Under the pieces are notes generated by a model. It had not been told where the DNA came from, searched no databases, and saw only the letters and a program-made list of their open reading frames with translations. A program made the position numbers and the translations under genes. A stretch of DNA of 64,000 nucleotides, from assembly GCF_011612265.2 (NCBI RefSeq), contig NZ_CP050134.2, positions 2,108,001-2,172,000 on the forward strand, written 5' to 3'. This document shows positions 20,147-29,079 of this stretch, piece by piece; positions within the stretch are counted from its first letter, which is position 1; every line of letters starts with the position of its first letter. Source of the DNA: Corynebacterium matruchotii (lineage in GTDB: Bacteria; Actinomycetota; Actinomycetes; Mycobacteriales; Mycobacteriaceae).

Positions 20147-21642
20147 GCGTCGATTTTCATCTTTTCAAGCGCTTCACGTGCATCGCGGGCAGCAACGGTG
20201 TCGTCAATGGTTTCCGGCTTCGGAATGAGCATCGACGTGCAGAACGCAATCGCCGCAATGATGGCACCAGCGATGATGCCCGCAGCATAGCCGCCGTCTG
20301 CGTCCTTGAACATCGACACCACCGCGAACAGGGCGGCGAAACTGATTCCCGCACCCAGGTTGAAGGCGCCCGCATTCATGCCCGGAAGATAACCCTGGTT
20401 ATCGGCAGGGCTGAGCACAATGCCCAAACCGCTGAGCATAATGTTGACCGTGCCGGCGTAGGTGACGCCCATGAAGATGGCGATGAATAGCAGCACCCAT
20501 TCGTTCGCCATGCCACTGCTAAACACTGCGATCAGAAGGCCGATGAACATACCGACAAGACCAATCTGAAGCATGCGCTTATAGCCCAATTTTGCGGCAA
20601 AGATGCCAGCGAGCAGCCCGAAGACCAGGCCAGCCAACGCGTATGGGGTAAGGGTGTACCAAGAAACCATATTGGTGTCGACGCCTGGGCCATAGGTGGC
20701 GTCCTGGGCCAGGTTGGGGATAATGCCGTTCATGACGGCAAACACGCTGGTCATGGTGAGGACAGTTGTCGACAACAGGGCCCAGGTCCTACGTTGCTTC
20801 AGATACGTAACAGTGACGAGCGGGTGAGGCACCTTGGCCTCAATCTTCAAGAACACTGCGATACCGATGCCACCAAGTACAAGCAGACCAACGACCATCA
20901 ACCAGTTGGCGGCGGCAAGCTTCCCGGCTTCGTTGAAAGCAATTAAGAGTGAGCCAATGGACACCGTCAGCGGCAACACACCAAGCCAGTCCATGGGCAT
21001 GGTTTCTTCGGCGGTGGATTCCCGCGTGAACAACCGCACGCTCACCACACCGATAGCACAGATGACTGCCATGACCCAGAAAATCGAGCGGAACCCAAAC
21101 GTTCCCGCCAACCAGCCACCGGCCAGGGCGTCCACACCGGCAATACCACCGTTAACGGAGGCCAAAATGCCCATCAGTAACGCATATTGCTTTTCGTTGG
21201 GTACTTGCTGCCGCAGCATAATCAAGGTCAGAGAAATGGTTGGGCCGCAAACGCCTTGAATCACACGGCCGACAAACAACACGGTCACGTTCGGTGCTAT
21301 TGCCGAAATAACACAGCCCACAGCGGTGATGGCTAACATGCCCACCAAAACTTTACGACGGCCAATAAGGTCACCCCACCGCGGCAAGAACAGGGAAAAC
21401 AGGGCAGCAGCTGTAAAGAACGCGGTTTGCGTAAGGCCAATCTGCGCCTCAGTGGTCTCCAGTTCCACCTCCATGGTCTTCAATGCAGGTGACAGCATGG
21501 AAGCATTTCATTGGAATGCAAACACCGCCACCAGAAGTGCCATCATGAGTGCAATGGCCTCTGCGACTGGTACTTTTGGCAACTCTACCGATGCGGTGGC
21601 GGGTGGTACACCTGCGGTGTGCGGCGAATCGGACGTGGGCAT
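20143..21642 (-). pseudogene. MFS transporter with in-frame TGA in the first membrane helix
   Basis: Major facilitator superfamily protein of the 12-14 helix drug:H+ antiporter type, with GDLIGRRKVLVG between helices 2 and 3. The natural start appears to be the ATG at 21642 (MPTSDSPHTAGV), directly preceded by GGGGGAGGT. Codon 45 (21510-21508) is TGA inside helix 1: residues 36-44 are ALLVAVFAFQ-like, and the same frame resumes NASMLSPALKTMEVELE without interruption for about 450 codons. Restart at the ATG at 21498 would give a protein lacking helix 1. No other frame damage is seen, so the loss is recent, a sequence error, or bypassed by restart. Coupled to iunH, so nucleoside uptake is the likely original job. 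Confidence 0.75.
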
Positions 21643-21754
21643 ACCTCCCCCTTTCTAGGGTAATTTTCGGTTATTGTGGCCCAGATTACAGTAACATATT
21701 ATTTATATGTTGCCACACATTTAGGGGGAATGTGACCGATTCGCAAAAAATCTA

Positions 21755-23170
21755 CTAATGCCGATATGCGTCCAGATCCACCTGCGGTGTAGGTTGCAAT
21801 TCTGCGGTGGCAGGGTTCACAACACTGGGATTCTTGAAATCCACATCATGATCGCTACCGCTATCCACATATGGGATCTTGCCATCAAGAACATCCATAA
21901 CTTTTTGCTTATCAATAGTTTTCGTCCAAGTTCCGACCAGAAGCGTGGCAACCGCGTTACCGGAGAAATTAGTTAACGCCCGGGCTTCAGACATGAACCG
22001 GTCAATACCCACAATGACACCCACACCATCGAGCAGTTCGGGACGGTGCGACTGCAGACCCGCCGCCAAAGTGGCAATGCCGGCACCGGACACACCCGCG
22101 GCACCCTTAGATGCGATAATCATAAAGACCAACAAACCAATTTGTTCGCTCAGCGACAGCGGCTTGTTCATGGCATCGGAAATGAAAATAGCCGACATGG
22201 TGAGATAAATGGCGGTACCATCCAGGTTGAAGGAATAACCGGTGGGCACGACGATGCCCACGGTGGACTTGTCCACTCCCACATGCTCCATCTTGCGCAT
22301 CAGATTCGGCAAGGCCGACTCGGAAGAAGACGTTGCGAGAATAAGCAGATACTCGCGGCCCAAATATTTGGCCAATTTGAAAATGCTGAACCCGGTAAAT
22401 AGCCGCAGAACCAGCCCTAAAACCCCAAACACGAAGATAACGCAGGTGATGTAGAAGGCAACCATTAAAATGGCAAGCTGCTTGACCGCCTCGATACCGG
22501 TGGCACCCACCACGCCGGCGATAGCACCAAAAGCGCCGATGGGGGCGATCCAGAGGATCATGGTAAGGATCTTGAAGACCAACCGCTGCAGGTGAGCAAT
22601 GGCACCCAATATCGGCTCGCCCTTCCGACCCATGGACTGCACCGCAAAACCCACGAGGAGCGCCACAAAGAGGGTTTGCAACACTGAGCCCTCGGTGAGC
22701 GCGGAAAACAGCGTATCGGGAATAATGGACTGGATAAACCCGATCGTGCCACCACCGTGATCGGCCTTGGCAGCATATTCAGCCCCCGCGGTTTTCGTGG
22801 CCTCAATATTCAGATTATGGCCAGGCTCAATAATGTTGCCTACGGCCAACCCCACGGCAAGGGCAAACGTGGACATGGTGATGAAATACCCGAGGGCAAT
22901 ACCGCCGGCTTTCCCCACACTCGCGGCGGCCCGCACCGAACCAATGCCCAACACAATGGTGCAGAAAATCACCGGCGAGATCATCATCTTAATGAGATTG
23001 ACGAACATGGTGCCTAGCACCTTAAATTCCTTGGCCACATTGGGAGCAACCAAACCAAAGACAATGCCGGCGATCACTGCAACAATGACGCCGATATAAA
23101 GCCAGTGGGTGTTATCCCTTCTAGGTTTTTTGGGTTCCGCAATGCGCGGAGCAGTAGAAGCTTCAGCCAT
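21755..23170 (-). CDS. Dicarboxylate/amino acid:cation symporter (DAACS family)
   Basis: Secondary transporter of the DctA/GltP family, about 471 residues, which couples uptake of C4-dicarboxylates or acidic amino acids to protons or sodium. Eight hydrophobic segments and the re-entrant-loop signature are visible: ATSSSESALPNLMRKME (HP1 region), then VPTGYSFNLDGTAIYLTMS. IIASKGAAGVSGAGIATLAA is the HP2 region. These are typical of DctA-like members, so succinate, fumarate or malate are likely substrates; glutamate is not excluded. The start is the ATG at 23170. It lies upstream of the MFS-iunH pair on the same strand with a 112-base gap. Confidence 0.92.
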   Translation of the reverse strand: MAEASTAPRIAEPKKPRRDNTHWLYIGVIVAVIAGIVFGLVAPNVAKEFKVLGTMFVNLIKMMISPVIFCTIVLGIGSVRAAASVGKAGGIALGYFITMSTFALAVGLAVGNIIEPGHNLNIEATKTAGAEYAAKADHGGGTIGFIQSIIPDTLFSALTEGSVLQTLFVALLVGFAVQSMGRKGEPILGAIAHLQRLVFKILTMILWIAPIGAFGAIAGVVGATGIEAVKQLAILMVAFYITCVIFVFGVLGLVLRLFTGFSIFKLAKYLGREYLLILATSSSESALPNLMRKMEHVGVDKSTVGIVVPTGYSFNLDGTAIYLTMSAIFISDAMNKPLSLSEQIGLLVFMIIASKGAAGVSGAGIATLAAGLQSHRPELLDGVGVIVGIDRFMSEARALTNFSGNAVATLLVGTWTKTIDKQKVMDVLDGKIPYVDSGSDHDVDFKNPSVVNPATAELQPTPQVDLDAYRH

Positions 23171-23698
23171 GATTAAACTCAATTTCTTTTACAACGGTTT
23201 CATGGTGACCACACGAGGAAACACGGGAAAAACGCATCTCCGTGTGATTCGGAACTCACTCAGTATATAGGTGACCCAGACTACAACGATGCAGATTATT
23301 TGGAATATAGGTATAAAGCAGCCATTATCGTAATGATTTACTGTTTCAACTGGCACTTTGATATATTGTTGCACGCATCAACAACAAAATTAGGCCCTCA
23401 CGCCTACCCTCAACCGGAGGTAACCAAAGAGTGTAAAAGTGTGAAATTCGCCCCATAAAAACCGCCGAATGGCAACACCGTACCCCATAAGTCCCCATGT
23501 TATCGTGGGCATAATGCGCCATGGTGATTCTTCGCATGCTGAAAAACTAGTCCTTAAGAATAACCACCATTTTCACCGAAAACATGAGGCGAAGTACGCA
23601 GCTAATTTTAAGCAAGATATAACGTAATGCTATTACGATGAGTTGTGACGTTCCGCAAGGAACACCAAATCTATGAACAAAATAAAGGAGCAGCGGCA
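23171..23698. other. Divergent intergenic region, no gene seen
   Basis: About 530 AT-rich bases between the DAACS symporter and the next plus-strand gene. It must contain both promoters. I see no repeat unit, hairpin terminator or credible reading frame. Confidence 0.6.
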
Positions 23699-24262
23699 AT
23701 GTCTGCCACTGGATTATTAGTTTATCTCTGCGGATTCTTCGCAGGAGCCTACCTGGTCTTTCAGGGGGCCCGTATGATGGGCAACCCCGAAAAACTATGG
23801 TCGGCGCTGAATAATTTTGGCACACTAACACCCGCCAAAACCATGCGAACGGCGGCGTTCTTCCCACCCGCCCTCATTGCTGCCGGACTCTTACTGGCCA
23901 GCAACACCGCAATCTTGTTCTCGGGAATCCTCTCCATTGCCATCCTATTGGCATTCACCCGAATCATCATCAAAACCCCCGCGGATAATTTAGTTTTTGG
24001 CACTCCCGCCAAGAACTCGACCAATCCTGATGCGGCTGAGCAGCAGAAAAACTCCATTGTTGCGGTGAATATTCTCGTCATGGTCATGGCGTTCATTACC
24101 TATTTCGGGGATTTCCAAATGAAACTATGGGAATACATTCCCCTAGGAATCGGTGTCGTCTTTGTGATCGCAATATTCAGCTACCGACTCACGACGCTGA
24201 AAAAAGCACACACAACGACCCTCCCTACCCCAGCGCAACCATTGGCCTCCGCAGCCGCATAA
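23699..24262 (+). CDS. Four-helix membrane protein of unknown function
   Basis: 187-residue membrane protein starting MSATGLLVYLCGFFAGAYLVFQGARMMG, with AAAGGAG eleven bases upstream of the ATG at 23699. Hydrophobic segments occur at about 3-22, 57-92 (two close helices), 120-140 and 147-165. The loops GNPEKLWSALNNFG and the Asn/Gln/Lys-rich stretch before residue 120 are probably cytoplasmic. No family recognised. Stands alone with its own terminator. Confidence 0.82.
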   Translation: MSATGLLVYLCGFFAGAYLVFQGARMMGNPEKLWSALNNFGTLTPAKTMRTAAFFPPALIAAGLLLASNTAILFSGILSIAILLAFTRIIIKTPADNLVFGTPAKNSTNPDAAEQQKNSIVAVNILVMVMAFITYFGDFQMKLWEYIPLGIGVVFVIAIFSYRLTTLKKAHTTTLPTPAQPLASAAA

Positions 24263-24268
24263 TATTCG

Positions 24269-24322
24269 CAAAACCCATAATGGTCGTCACCTTGCAACAG
24301 GGACGGCCATTATGGGTTTTTT
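24269..24322 (+). terminator. Rho-independent terminator
   Basis: AAAACCCATAATGG(T)CGTC pairs with GGACGGCCATTATGGGTTTTTT over an 18-base imperfect stem, and the T-run lies at its end. It ends the membrane protein transcript. Confidence 0.85.
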
Positions 24323-24377
24323 GCATCTCGCCAGATGAATACATTACCAGCAACCACAGCCGAGCTAAACCGCTAAG

Positions 24378-24610
24378 CTACCCCCTCGCCTGTTGCTGCG
24401 CGATATCAGCACCGATCTTGCCCACCACCGCGGGGGGGCCAGAGCTTGACGAGCTGGTACCGGTTGTGTACTCGGCAATCGTTCCGCCAGTTACCGCCGC
24501 AACCATCCCGGCGGGGGAAGTCCCCCATTGCCCGCTTTGGCGGCGAAAACGGGTTGGGGGCACAGGGCAAGACTCACGGCCAATGCCACACTCATCACAC
24601 GATATTTCAT
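24378..24610 (-). pseudogene. Frameshifted small secreted protein gene
   Basis: The ATG at 24610 has AAAGGA at good distance and opens a clear signal peptide (MKYRVMSVALAVSLALCPQPVFA), but this frame stops at 24491. The neighbouring frame continues the coding pattern: GTSPAGMVAAVTGGTIAEYTTG, then SSSSSGPP and a final IGADIAQQQARG, to 24378. The two join within GGGGG and CCCCC runs around 24510-24535, consistent with the loss of one base. Restored, it would be a secreted protein of about 77 residues. No family recognised. A homopolymer sequencing error would also explain it. Confidence 0.55.
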
Positions 24611-24738
24611 AGGGTTATCCTTTCGGAAATAAGGTCGGGCAGGTTTTCTGCATTATCGGTGACACGGCGTCGGGCCTTAGGACGCCACCACGCTAGCGGC
24701 AAAACAAATAATGTGGTCGCAATAGGCTGCGGCCGCAT
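24607..24738 (-). CDS. Possible 43-residue membrane peptide, coupled to next gene
   Basis: Begins MRPQPIATTLFVLPLAWW and ends NLPDLISERITL. Its TGA overlaps the ATG of the secreted gene (ATGA), which argues for coding. One hydrophobic stretch is followed by the basic cluster RPKARRR. No strong Shine-Dalgarno. It could be the remaining 3' end of a larger lost gene. Confidence 0.35.
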   Translation of the reverse strand: MRPQPIATTLFVLPLAWWRPKARRRVTDNAENLPDLISERITL

Positions 24739-24922
24739 TCAGGTTGGTATCTCTATGGTCGCTTTGGCAGGCCCACAACCGCAGGGGTGATGACGGTAAC
24801 AGCACTCTTGGTGTGACTTATGCCCAGCATGAATGCGATGTAGTTTCGCCATGGGAAGGCGTCGCAAAGCACACCCACGGGGCCAGGAAACCGACACTGT
24901 GGCTGTACCACGCATATTCGAC

Positions 24923-24938
24923 TAGACCAAGCTGTCCA
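24923..24938. promoter_or_regulatory. McbR-like operator upstream of metX
   Basis: TAGACCAAGCTGTCCA matches the corynebacterial McbR palindrome TAGAC-N6-GTCTA with one mismatch. It sits 38 bases before the metX start and directly abuts a likely -10 (TAGCAT), as expected for repression. A 16-base relative lies upstream of metQ. Confidence 0.65.
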
Positions 24939-24976
24939 GGTAGCATAAGTTCATTCAGACCACGAAAGGAAACCTC

Positions 24977-26080
24977 ATGCTCGACACCACGGGAACGCTG
25001 CATAAAGTAGACATCGGCGAGTTTATAACCGAAGCTGGCGCAACCATTCCCAATGTCACCATCGCTTACCAGGCATGGGGAACCTTCCACGGCAATAACC
25101 TCATCGTGGTAGAACACGCATTGACGGGGGATTCCAATGTGGTCGACTGGTGGGATGGCGTGGTCGGGCCGGGAAAAGCCCTGGATACCGATAAATATTG
25201 TGTGCTCTGCACCAATGCCCTGGGCGGATGCATGGGCTCCACAGGGCCGACCAGCCTCGCACCCGACGGCAACCACTGGGGATCCCGTTTCCCCGCGCTC
25301 TCTATTCGGGACCTGGTGGCAGCGGAAAAACAATTCCTCGACAAAGTCGGGGTAACGCAGATACTCGCGGTCCTCGGCGGCTCCATGGGTGGGGCCCGAA
25401 CCTTGGAATGGACCCTGCTCTACCCACAACTCGTCAACGCCGCACTCGTGCTTGCGGTCTCAGCCCGAGCCAGTGCCTGGCAAATCGGGATACAAACCGC
25501 CCAAATATCCGCTATCGAACAAGACCCCGACTGGCAGGGTGGCGACTACTATCGCACCGAAGCCACCCCGCACAACGGTTTGGCCGCGGCCCGGCGCATC
25601 GCACACCTCACTTACCGAGGCGAACTAGAAATCGACGAGCGTTTTGGCACCACAGTCCAACCAGGGGAAAATCCGCTAGGTCCCTACCGTGATCCCCATC
25701 AACGATTCGCGGTACAAAGCTACCTTGATTATCAGGGGGTAAAACTCACCGAACGATTCGACGCTGGCACATATGTCACCCTGACCGAGGCCATGAACCG
25801 GCACGATATCGGACGCGGACGCGGCGGACTCAATAAGGCGCTTGCCGCATCACAAGTGCCAACCATGATCGCCGGCGTAGACACAGACATTCTTTACCCC
25901 TACCACCAGCAGGAACACCTCTCCCGCAACTTGGGCAATTTACTGGCGATGGCTAAGATTTCCTCACCAGTTGGACACGACGCATTCTTGGTGGAATGCC
26001 GACAGGTCAGCCGAATTATTCGGCATTTTCTCACCATGGCGGATGCCAATGGCACAGACGCCAATATGTATTTCATTTAG
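24977..26080 (+). CDS. metX: Homoserine O-acetyltransferase
   Basis: Alpha/beta-hydrolase-fold enzyme that acetylates homoserine with acetyl-CoA, the first committed step to methionine. 367 residues, normal for the family. The nucleophile elbow GGSMGGARTLEW carries the Ser; the acid is the Asp in AGVDTDILYP and the base the His in SPVGHDAFL. The NALGGCMGSTGPTS oxyanion region is intact. AAAGGA lies six bases before the ATG. In C. glutamicum metX and metY are close neighbours; here about 5.8 kb separate them. Confidence 0.97.
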   Translation: MLDTTGTLHKVDIGEFITEAGATIPNVTIAYQAWGTFHGNNLIVVEHALTGDSNVVDWWDGVVGPGKALDTDKYCVLCTNALGGCMGSTGPTSLAPDGNHWGSRFPALSIRDLVAAEKQFLDKVGVTQILAVLGGSMGGARTLEWTLLYPQLVNAALVLAVSARASAWQIGIQTAQISAIEQDPDWQGGDYYRTEATPHNGLAAARRIAHLTYRGELEIDERFGTTVQPGENPLGPYRDPHQRFAVQSYLDYQGVKLTERFDAGTYVTLTEAMNRHDIGRGRGGLNKALAASQVPTMIAGVDTDILYPYHQQEHLSRNLGNLLAMAKISSPVGHDAFLVECRQVSRIIRHFLTMADANGTDANMYFI

Positions 26081-26251
26081 GGCTTTTGGGGCTGTACCCT
26101 GCACAGTCCTGGGAGTCAGTATGACGGATCCGGGACGATCAAGCGAGCCCATTCCCCGGCGACCCCTGTCACCATAAGAAACCTGGCCTTCACGAGTCAC
26201 CGCCGAACCGATTTCCCGCCTTTTAAGGCAGCCACCCCACCAGTATCGAAA

Positions 26252-26323
26252 CTACTGAGCTGGAGTTGCGTTCTCCAGGCCCCACCACAGTGGCATCTGA
26301 ATCGAGAAAGTACAGCTCAGCAC
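26252..26323 (-). repeat. Intergenic palindromic repeat, type 1
   Basis: 72 bp: CTACTGAGCTGGAGTT, a 29-base unique core, then CTGAATCGAGAAAGTACAGC and the closing arm CTCAGCAC. Confidence 0.87.
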
Positions 26324-26442
26324 TTGCGCTATAGCCACAGTGGTGTGGTTATGTGATGACGCAATAGGATAACAGCAGGGTCTGACGCGCAAGTATCCGC
26401 CCAGTTTTCGCAAATCCACGATGGCAGCTTTCCGTAGCAAGT

Positions 26443-26534
26443 TCGCTGAGCTGGAGTTCCGGCCGAGAATGCCGTGACCACCATCAAGATACCTATAGCC
26501 TCAATGCTGCGTATTTGTTACCCCAGCTCAGCAA
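26443..26534 (-). repeat. Intergenic palindromic repeat, type 2
   Basis: 92 bp from CGCTGAGCTGGAGTT to GTTACCCCAGCTCAGCA. The type 2 signature TGCTGCGTATTT precedes GTTACCCC. Confidence 0.85.
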
Positions 26535-26612
26535 ATCTGCAGCATCTTGGGGGATTTCCCAGCAGGCTCACCAAGACTCCCCAAGGTGGTTCGTAGGCTA
26601 ACGGCTCTCCGG

Positions 26613-27035
26613 CTAACTCCCCAGGGAGTCCACGGATGCTGAAAGAAAGAGGATAAAAGCACCAACAACAGACGTAAAGATCGCATCAAACTTCCGAGAC
26701 CGCACCGCCAACACCGAAAGAACTTTCGAATCACAGGTTAACCGCACCACCGACAGCCATACCAGTCCAGCTCCTAGAGTGAACGTGGCGCGGCGCCAGT
26801 GCTCCATGACCGCGAATCCGCCAGACACCACAATCGCTAACAGGAAGAGTCCCAAACAACCGTATTGCGCCGTCAAAGGCAGTTTGGAAGGTTTGAGGCC
26901 AACATCATGCGGATTATCAAGGATGTTTGCCGGTTTTTGCCTGGTGGGTTTCCCCTCCGATGGATTATGTTCTGACGATTCGGGTTTTTCGGCCTTAGCG
27001 GGAACGGTTGCAGCTGTCGCCTCAGCGTCAGCCAT
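26613..27035 (-). CDS. DUF3017 membrane protein
   Basis: 140-residue protein with a polar, charged N-terminus (1-60) and three hydrophobic segments (about 62-80, 87-102 and 117-135). The DUF3017 family is actinobacterial and is regularly found immediately after folD, as here: its ATG at 27035 overlaps the last eight bases of folD, so translation is probably coupled. Function unknown. Confidence 0.85.
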   Translation of the reverse strand: MADAEATAATVPAKAEKPESSEHNPSEGKPTRQKPANILDNPHDVGLKPSKLPLTAQYGCLGLFLLAIVVSGGFAVMEHWRRATFTLGAGLVWLSVVRLTCDSKVLSVLAVRSRKFDAIFTSVVGAFILFLSASVDSLGS

Positions 27036-27888
27036 TTTGCTCCAGTTGCTGCTCCGCACGTTCTACCACATTGCGCACCAAAAAGGCCCGGGTTAGTGGG
27101 CCTACGCCACCGGGGTTGGGGGAAACATGGCCGGCAACTGCCCACACATCAGGGTGAACGTCACCAAGCAATTTGCCATCAACCCGGGACACGCCCACAT
27201 CAAGCACCGCCGCGCCGGGCTTCACCATGTCAGCGGTCAGCATATGTCCCTTACCTGCGGCAGCAACAATAATATCGGCAGCAATGGTTTCAGCCTTCAG
27301 ATCCTGTGTACCGGTATGACACAACGTCACCGTGGCGTTTTCCGTCTTACGGGTGAGCATAAGCCCAATCGGCCGTCCCACGGTCACGCCCCGACCAATA
27401 ACCACAACTTTTTTACCCACGCTCTCCACACCATAACGTTTCAGCAAATGAATGGCACCGTTAGGAGTGCAAGGCAATGGGGCGGGTTCGTTCAGAACCA
27501 ATTTACCCAAGTTCACTGGATGTAGACCATCGGCGTCTTTAGCCGGATCAATACGCTCCAGCACGGCATTTTCATTGAGATGCTTGGGCAATGGCAGCTG
27601 AACAATGTAACCAGTACATGCGGGATCAGCATTGAGCTCATCAATGACGGCATGCAATTCTTCCTGGCTAATATCTGCTGGCAAGTCCTTTCGAATCGAC
27701 TTCACCCCCACCTGTTCACAGTCCCGGTGCTTCATTTTGACATATGCATGGCTGGCGGGATCATCCCCCACCAGCACGGTCGCCAACCCTGGCGTGATTC
27801 CTTTTTCCTGGAGTGCCTGAACGCGAGTGGCGAGATCCGCAAAAATCTCATCCCGATAGAGATTGCCGTCAAGTTTGATTGCTGTCAT
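27028..27888 (-). CDS. folD: Methylenetetrahydrofolate dehydrogenase/cyclohydrolase
   Basis: Bifunctional one-carbon enzyme that interconverts 5,10-methylene- and 10-formyl-tetrahydrofolate with NADP. About 286 residues. Both family signatures are visible: the catalytic-lysine region [20 protein letters not shown], and later the NADP-binding [14 protein letters not shown], followed by the C-terminal [15 protein letters not shown] use the ATG at 27888 (MTAIKLDGN); two in-frame ATGs lie five and six codons upstream. Confidence 0.96.
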   Translation of the reverse strand: MTAIKLDGNLYRDEIFADLATRVQALQEKGITPGLATVLVGDDPASHAYVKMKHRDCEQVGVKSIRKDLPADISQEELHAVIDELNADPACTGYIVQLPLPKHLNENAVLERIDPAKDADGLHPVNLGKLVLNEPAPLPCTPNGAIHLLKRYGVESVGKKVVVIGRGVTVGRPIGLMLTRKTENATVTLCHTGTQDLKAETIAADIIVAAAGKGHMLTADMVKPGAAVLDVGVSRVDGKLLGDVHPDVWAVAGHVSPNPGGVGPLTRAFLVRNVVERAEQQLEQNG

Positions 27889-28345
27889 GGTTGCCATTAT
27901 ATTCACCGCCTAGAATCTAAGAGCCGTAATCCTGCACTGATAATCATCCATGCGATTGCCCCACACCTACATTCCCTGACTGTGCGCTAACTCAACCAAC
28001 CCATCGGAAAAATCGGCAGGCGTATAGGCCATCATTATGAAGTAGTAAAGGTGCTGAGCTGGAGTTCTCAGAATTAACGCCCCAGCAAATGGATACTGAA
28101 TCGAGAAAGTCCAGCTCGGTACTTTCGCCAACCTTTCGCTGTTGCCGGAACCTACCGACCCCGTGGACATCCGAGCGCATACCCGTACGATTCAGCATGG
28201 CGGCAAAACCAAAAATCACCCAAATTGAACGACTTCACCAATAGCCGGTCAGATTTTGCAACGCCATTCCCTATCAACCTCCTGTCGGTGCCACGCTATG
28301 TCGCATTATCAATACACCATCCGTTGCGGCGTAAAGTGCTTAATC
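27889..28345. other. Divergent intergenic region folD-trmL
   Basis: About 457 bases with one type 1 repeat unit near the middle. No gene was seen; both promoters must lie here. Confidence 0.6.
28051..28122 (-). repeat. Intergenic palindromic repeat, type 1
   Basis: 72 bp: GTGCTGAGCTGGAGTT, a 29-base unique core, then CTGAATCGAGAAAGTCCAGC and a slightly degenerate closing arm TCGGTAC. A lone unit between divergent genes, so its position is not that of a terminator. Confidence 0.85.
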
Positions 28346-28882
28346 ATGACCACTGAACCTTTCGCGTCATTTGCCCATATTATTTTCGACCAACCATGCA
28401 TTCCCCCAAACACCGGCAATGCCATCCGCCTCTGCGCAAACACTGGTGCAACCCTCCACCTGGCTGGGCCATTAGGGTTCAATCTGAAGGATAAAAATCT
28501 CAAGCGTGCCGGCCTGGATTACCACGACTTCGCCAATGTGCAGGTATACAAAAATCTCCAGAATTGTTTCGACACCTTACCGGAGCACCAACACCGAGTC
28601 TTCGCGTTTAGTTCGCATGGCACCACCACCCACACCGATATCACCTACCGATTTGGTGACGTATTACTCTTTGGAACGGAACCTACTGGCTTGGATGAGT
28701 CGGCATTACACCATCCACGAATCACGGAAATTGTACGGATTCCCATGCGGCCGGGGATCCGGTCGATGAATCTGGCCAATGCCGCCTCCGTGGCCATTTA
28801 CGAAGTATGGCGACAATTGGGTTATCCCGGCGCAGCCGATCCCACCATGCCTGACTCCCACAACGCATCGAGCACAATCTAG
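28346..28882 (+). CDS. trmL: tRNA (cytidine/uridine-34 2'-O)-methyltransferase
   Basis: SPOUT-class methyltransferase that modifies the wobble ribose of leucine tRNAs, using S-adenosylmethionine. 178 residues. Family markers are the N-terminal IIFDQPCIPPNTGNAIRLCA, the central LLFGTEPTGLDE and the C-terminal knot RIPMRPGIRSMNLANAASVA. The start is the ATG at 28346. Free-standing gene. High confidence in the family; the exact tRNA target is taken from TrmL homologues. Confidence 0.94.
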   Translation: MTTEPFASFAHIIFDQPCIPPNTGNAIRLCANTGATLHLAGPLGFNLKDKNLKRAGLDYHDFANVQVYKNLQNCFDTLPEHQHRVFAFSSHGTTTHTDITYRFGDVLLFGTEPTGLDESALHHPRITEIVRIPMRPGIRSMNLANAASVAIYEVWRQLGYPGAADPTMPDSHNASSTI

Positions 28883-29079
28883 CCAAATTTACCAAGCCCA
28901 AATCTCCAACAAACCGGAAACAACCACAGAGGCTGGAACAACCGCGACAATCGTAATGGCCATACCACTTGACTCAATACGCAACATCTATGGTTACGAA
29001 ATCTTTACCCCACCACCCCCGGCCAATCTGCATAATGGGATAGTAAAGACTGCCTACACTAACCCCGAAAGGAACACGT

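Larger units (their letters stand above)
26081..26612. other. Intergenic region, repeat cluster 3
   Basis: 532 bases between the convergent metX and DUF3017 genes, holding one type 1 and one type 2 unit, 119 bases apart. No terminator hairpin or gene was recognised. Confidence 0.65.
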
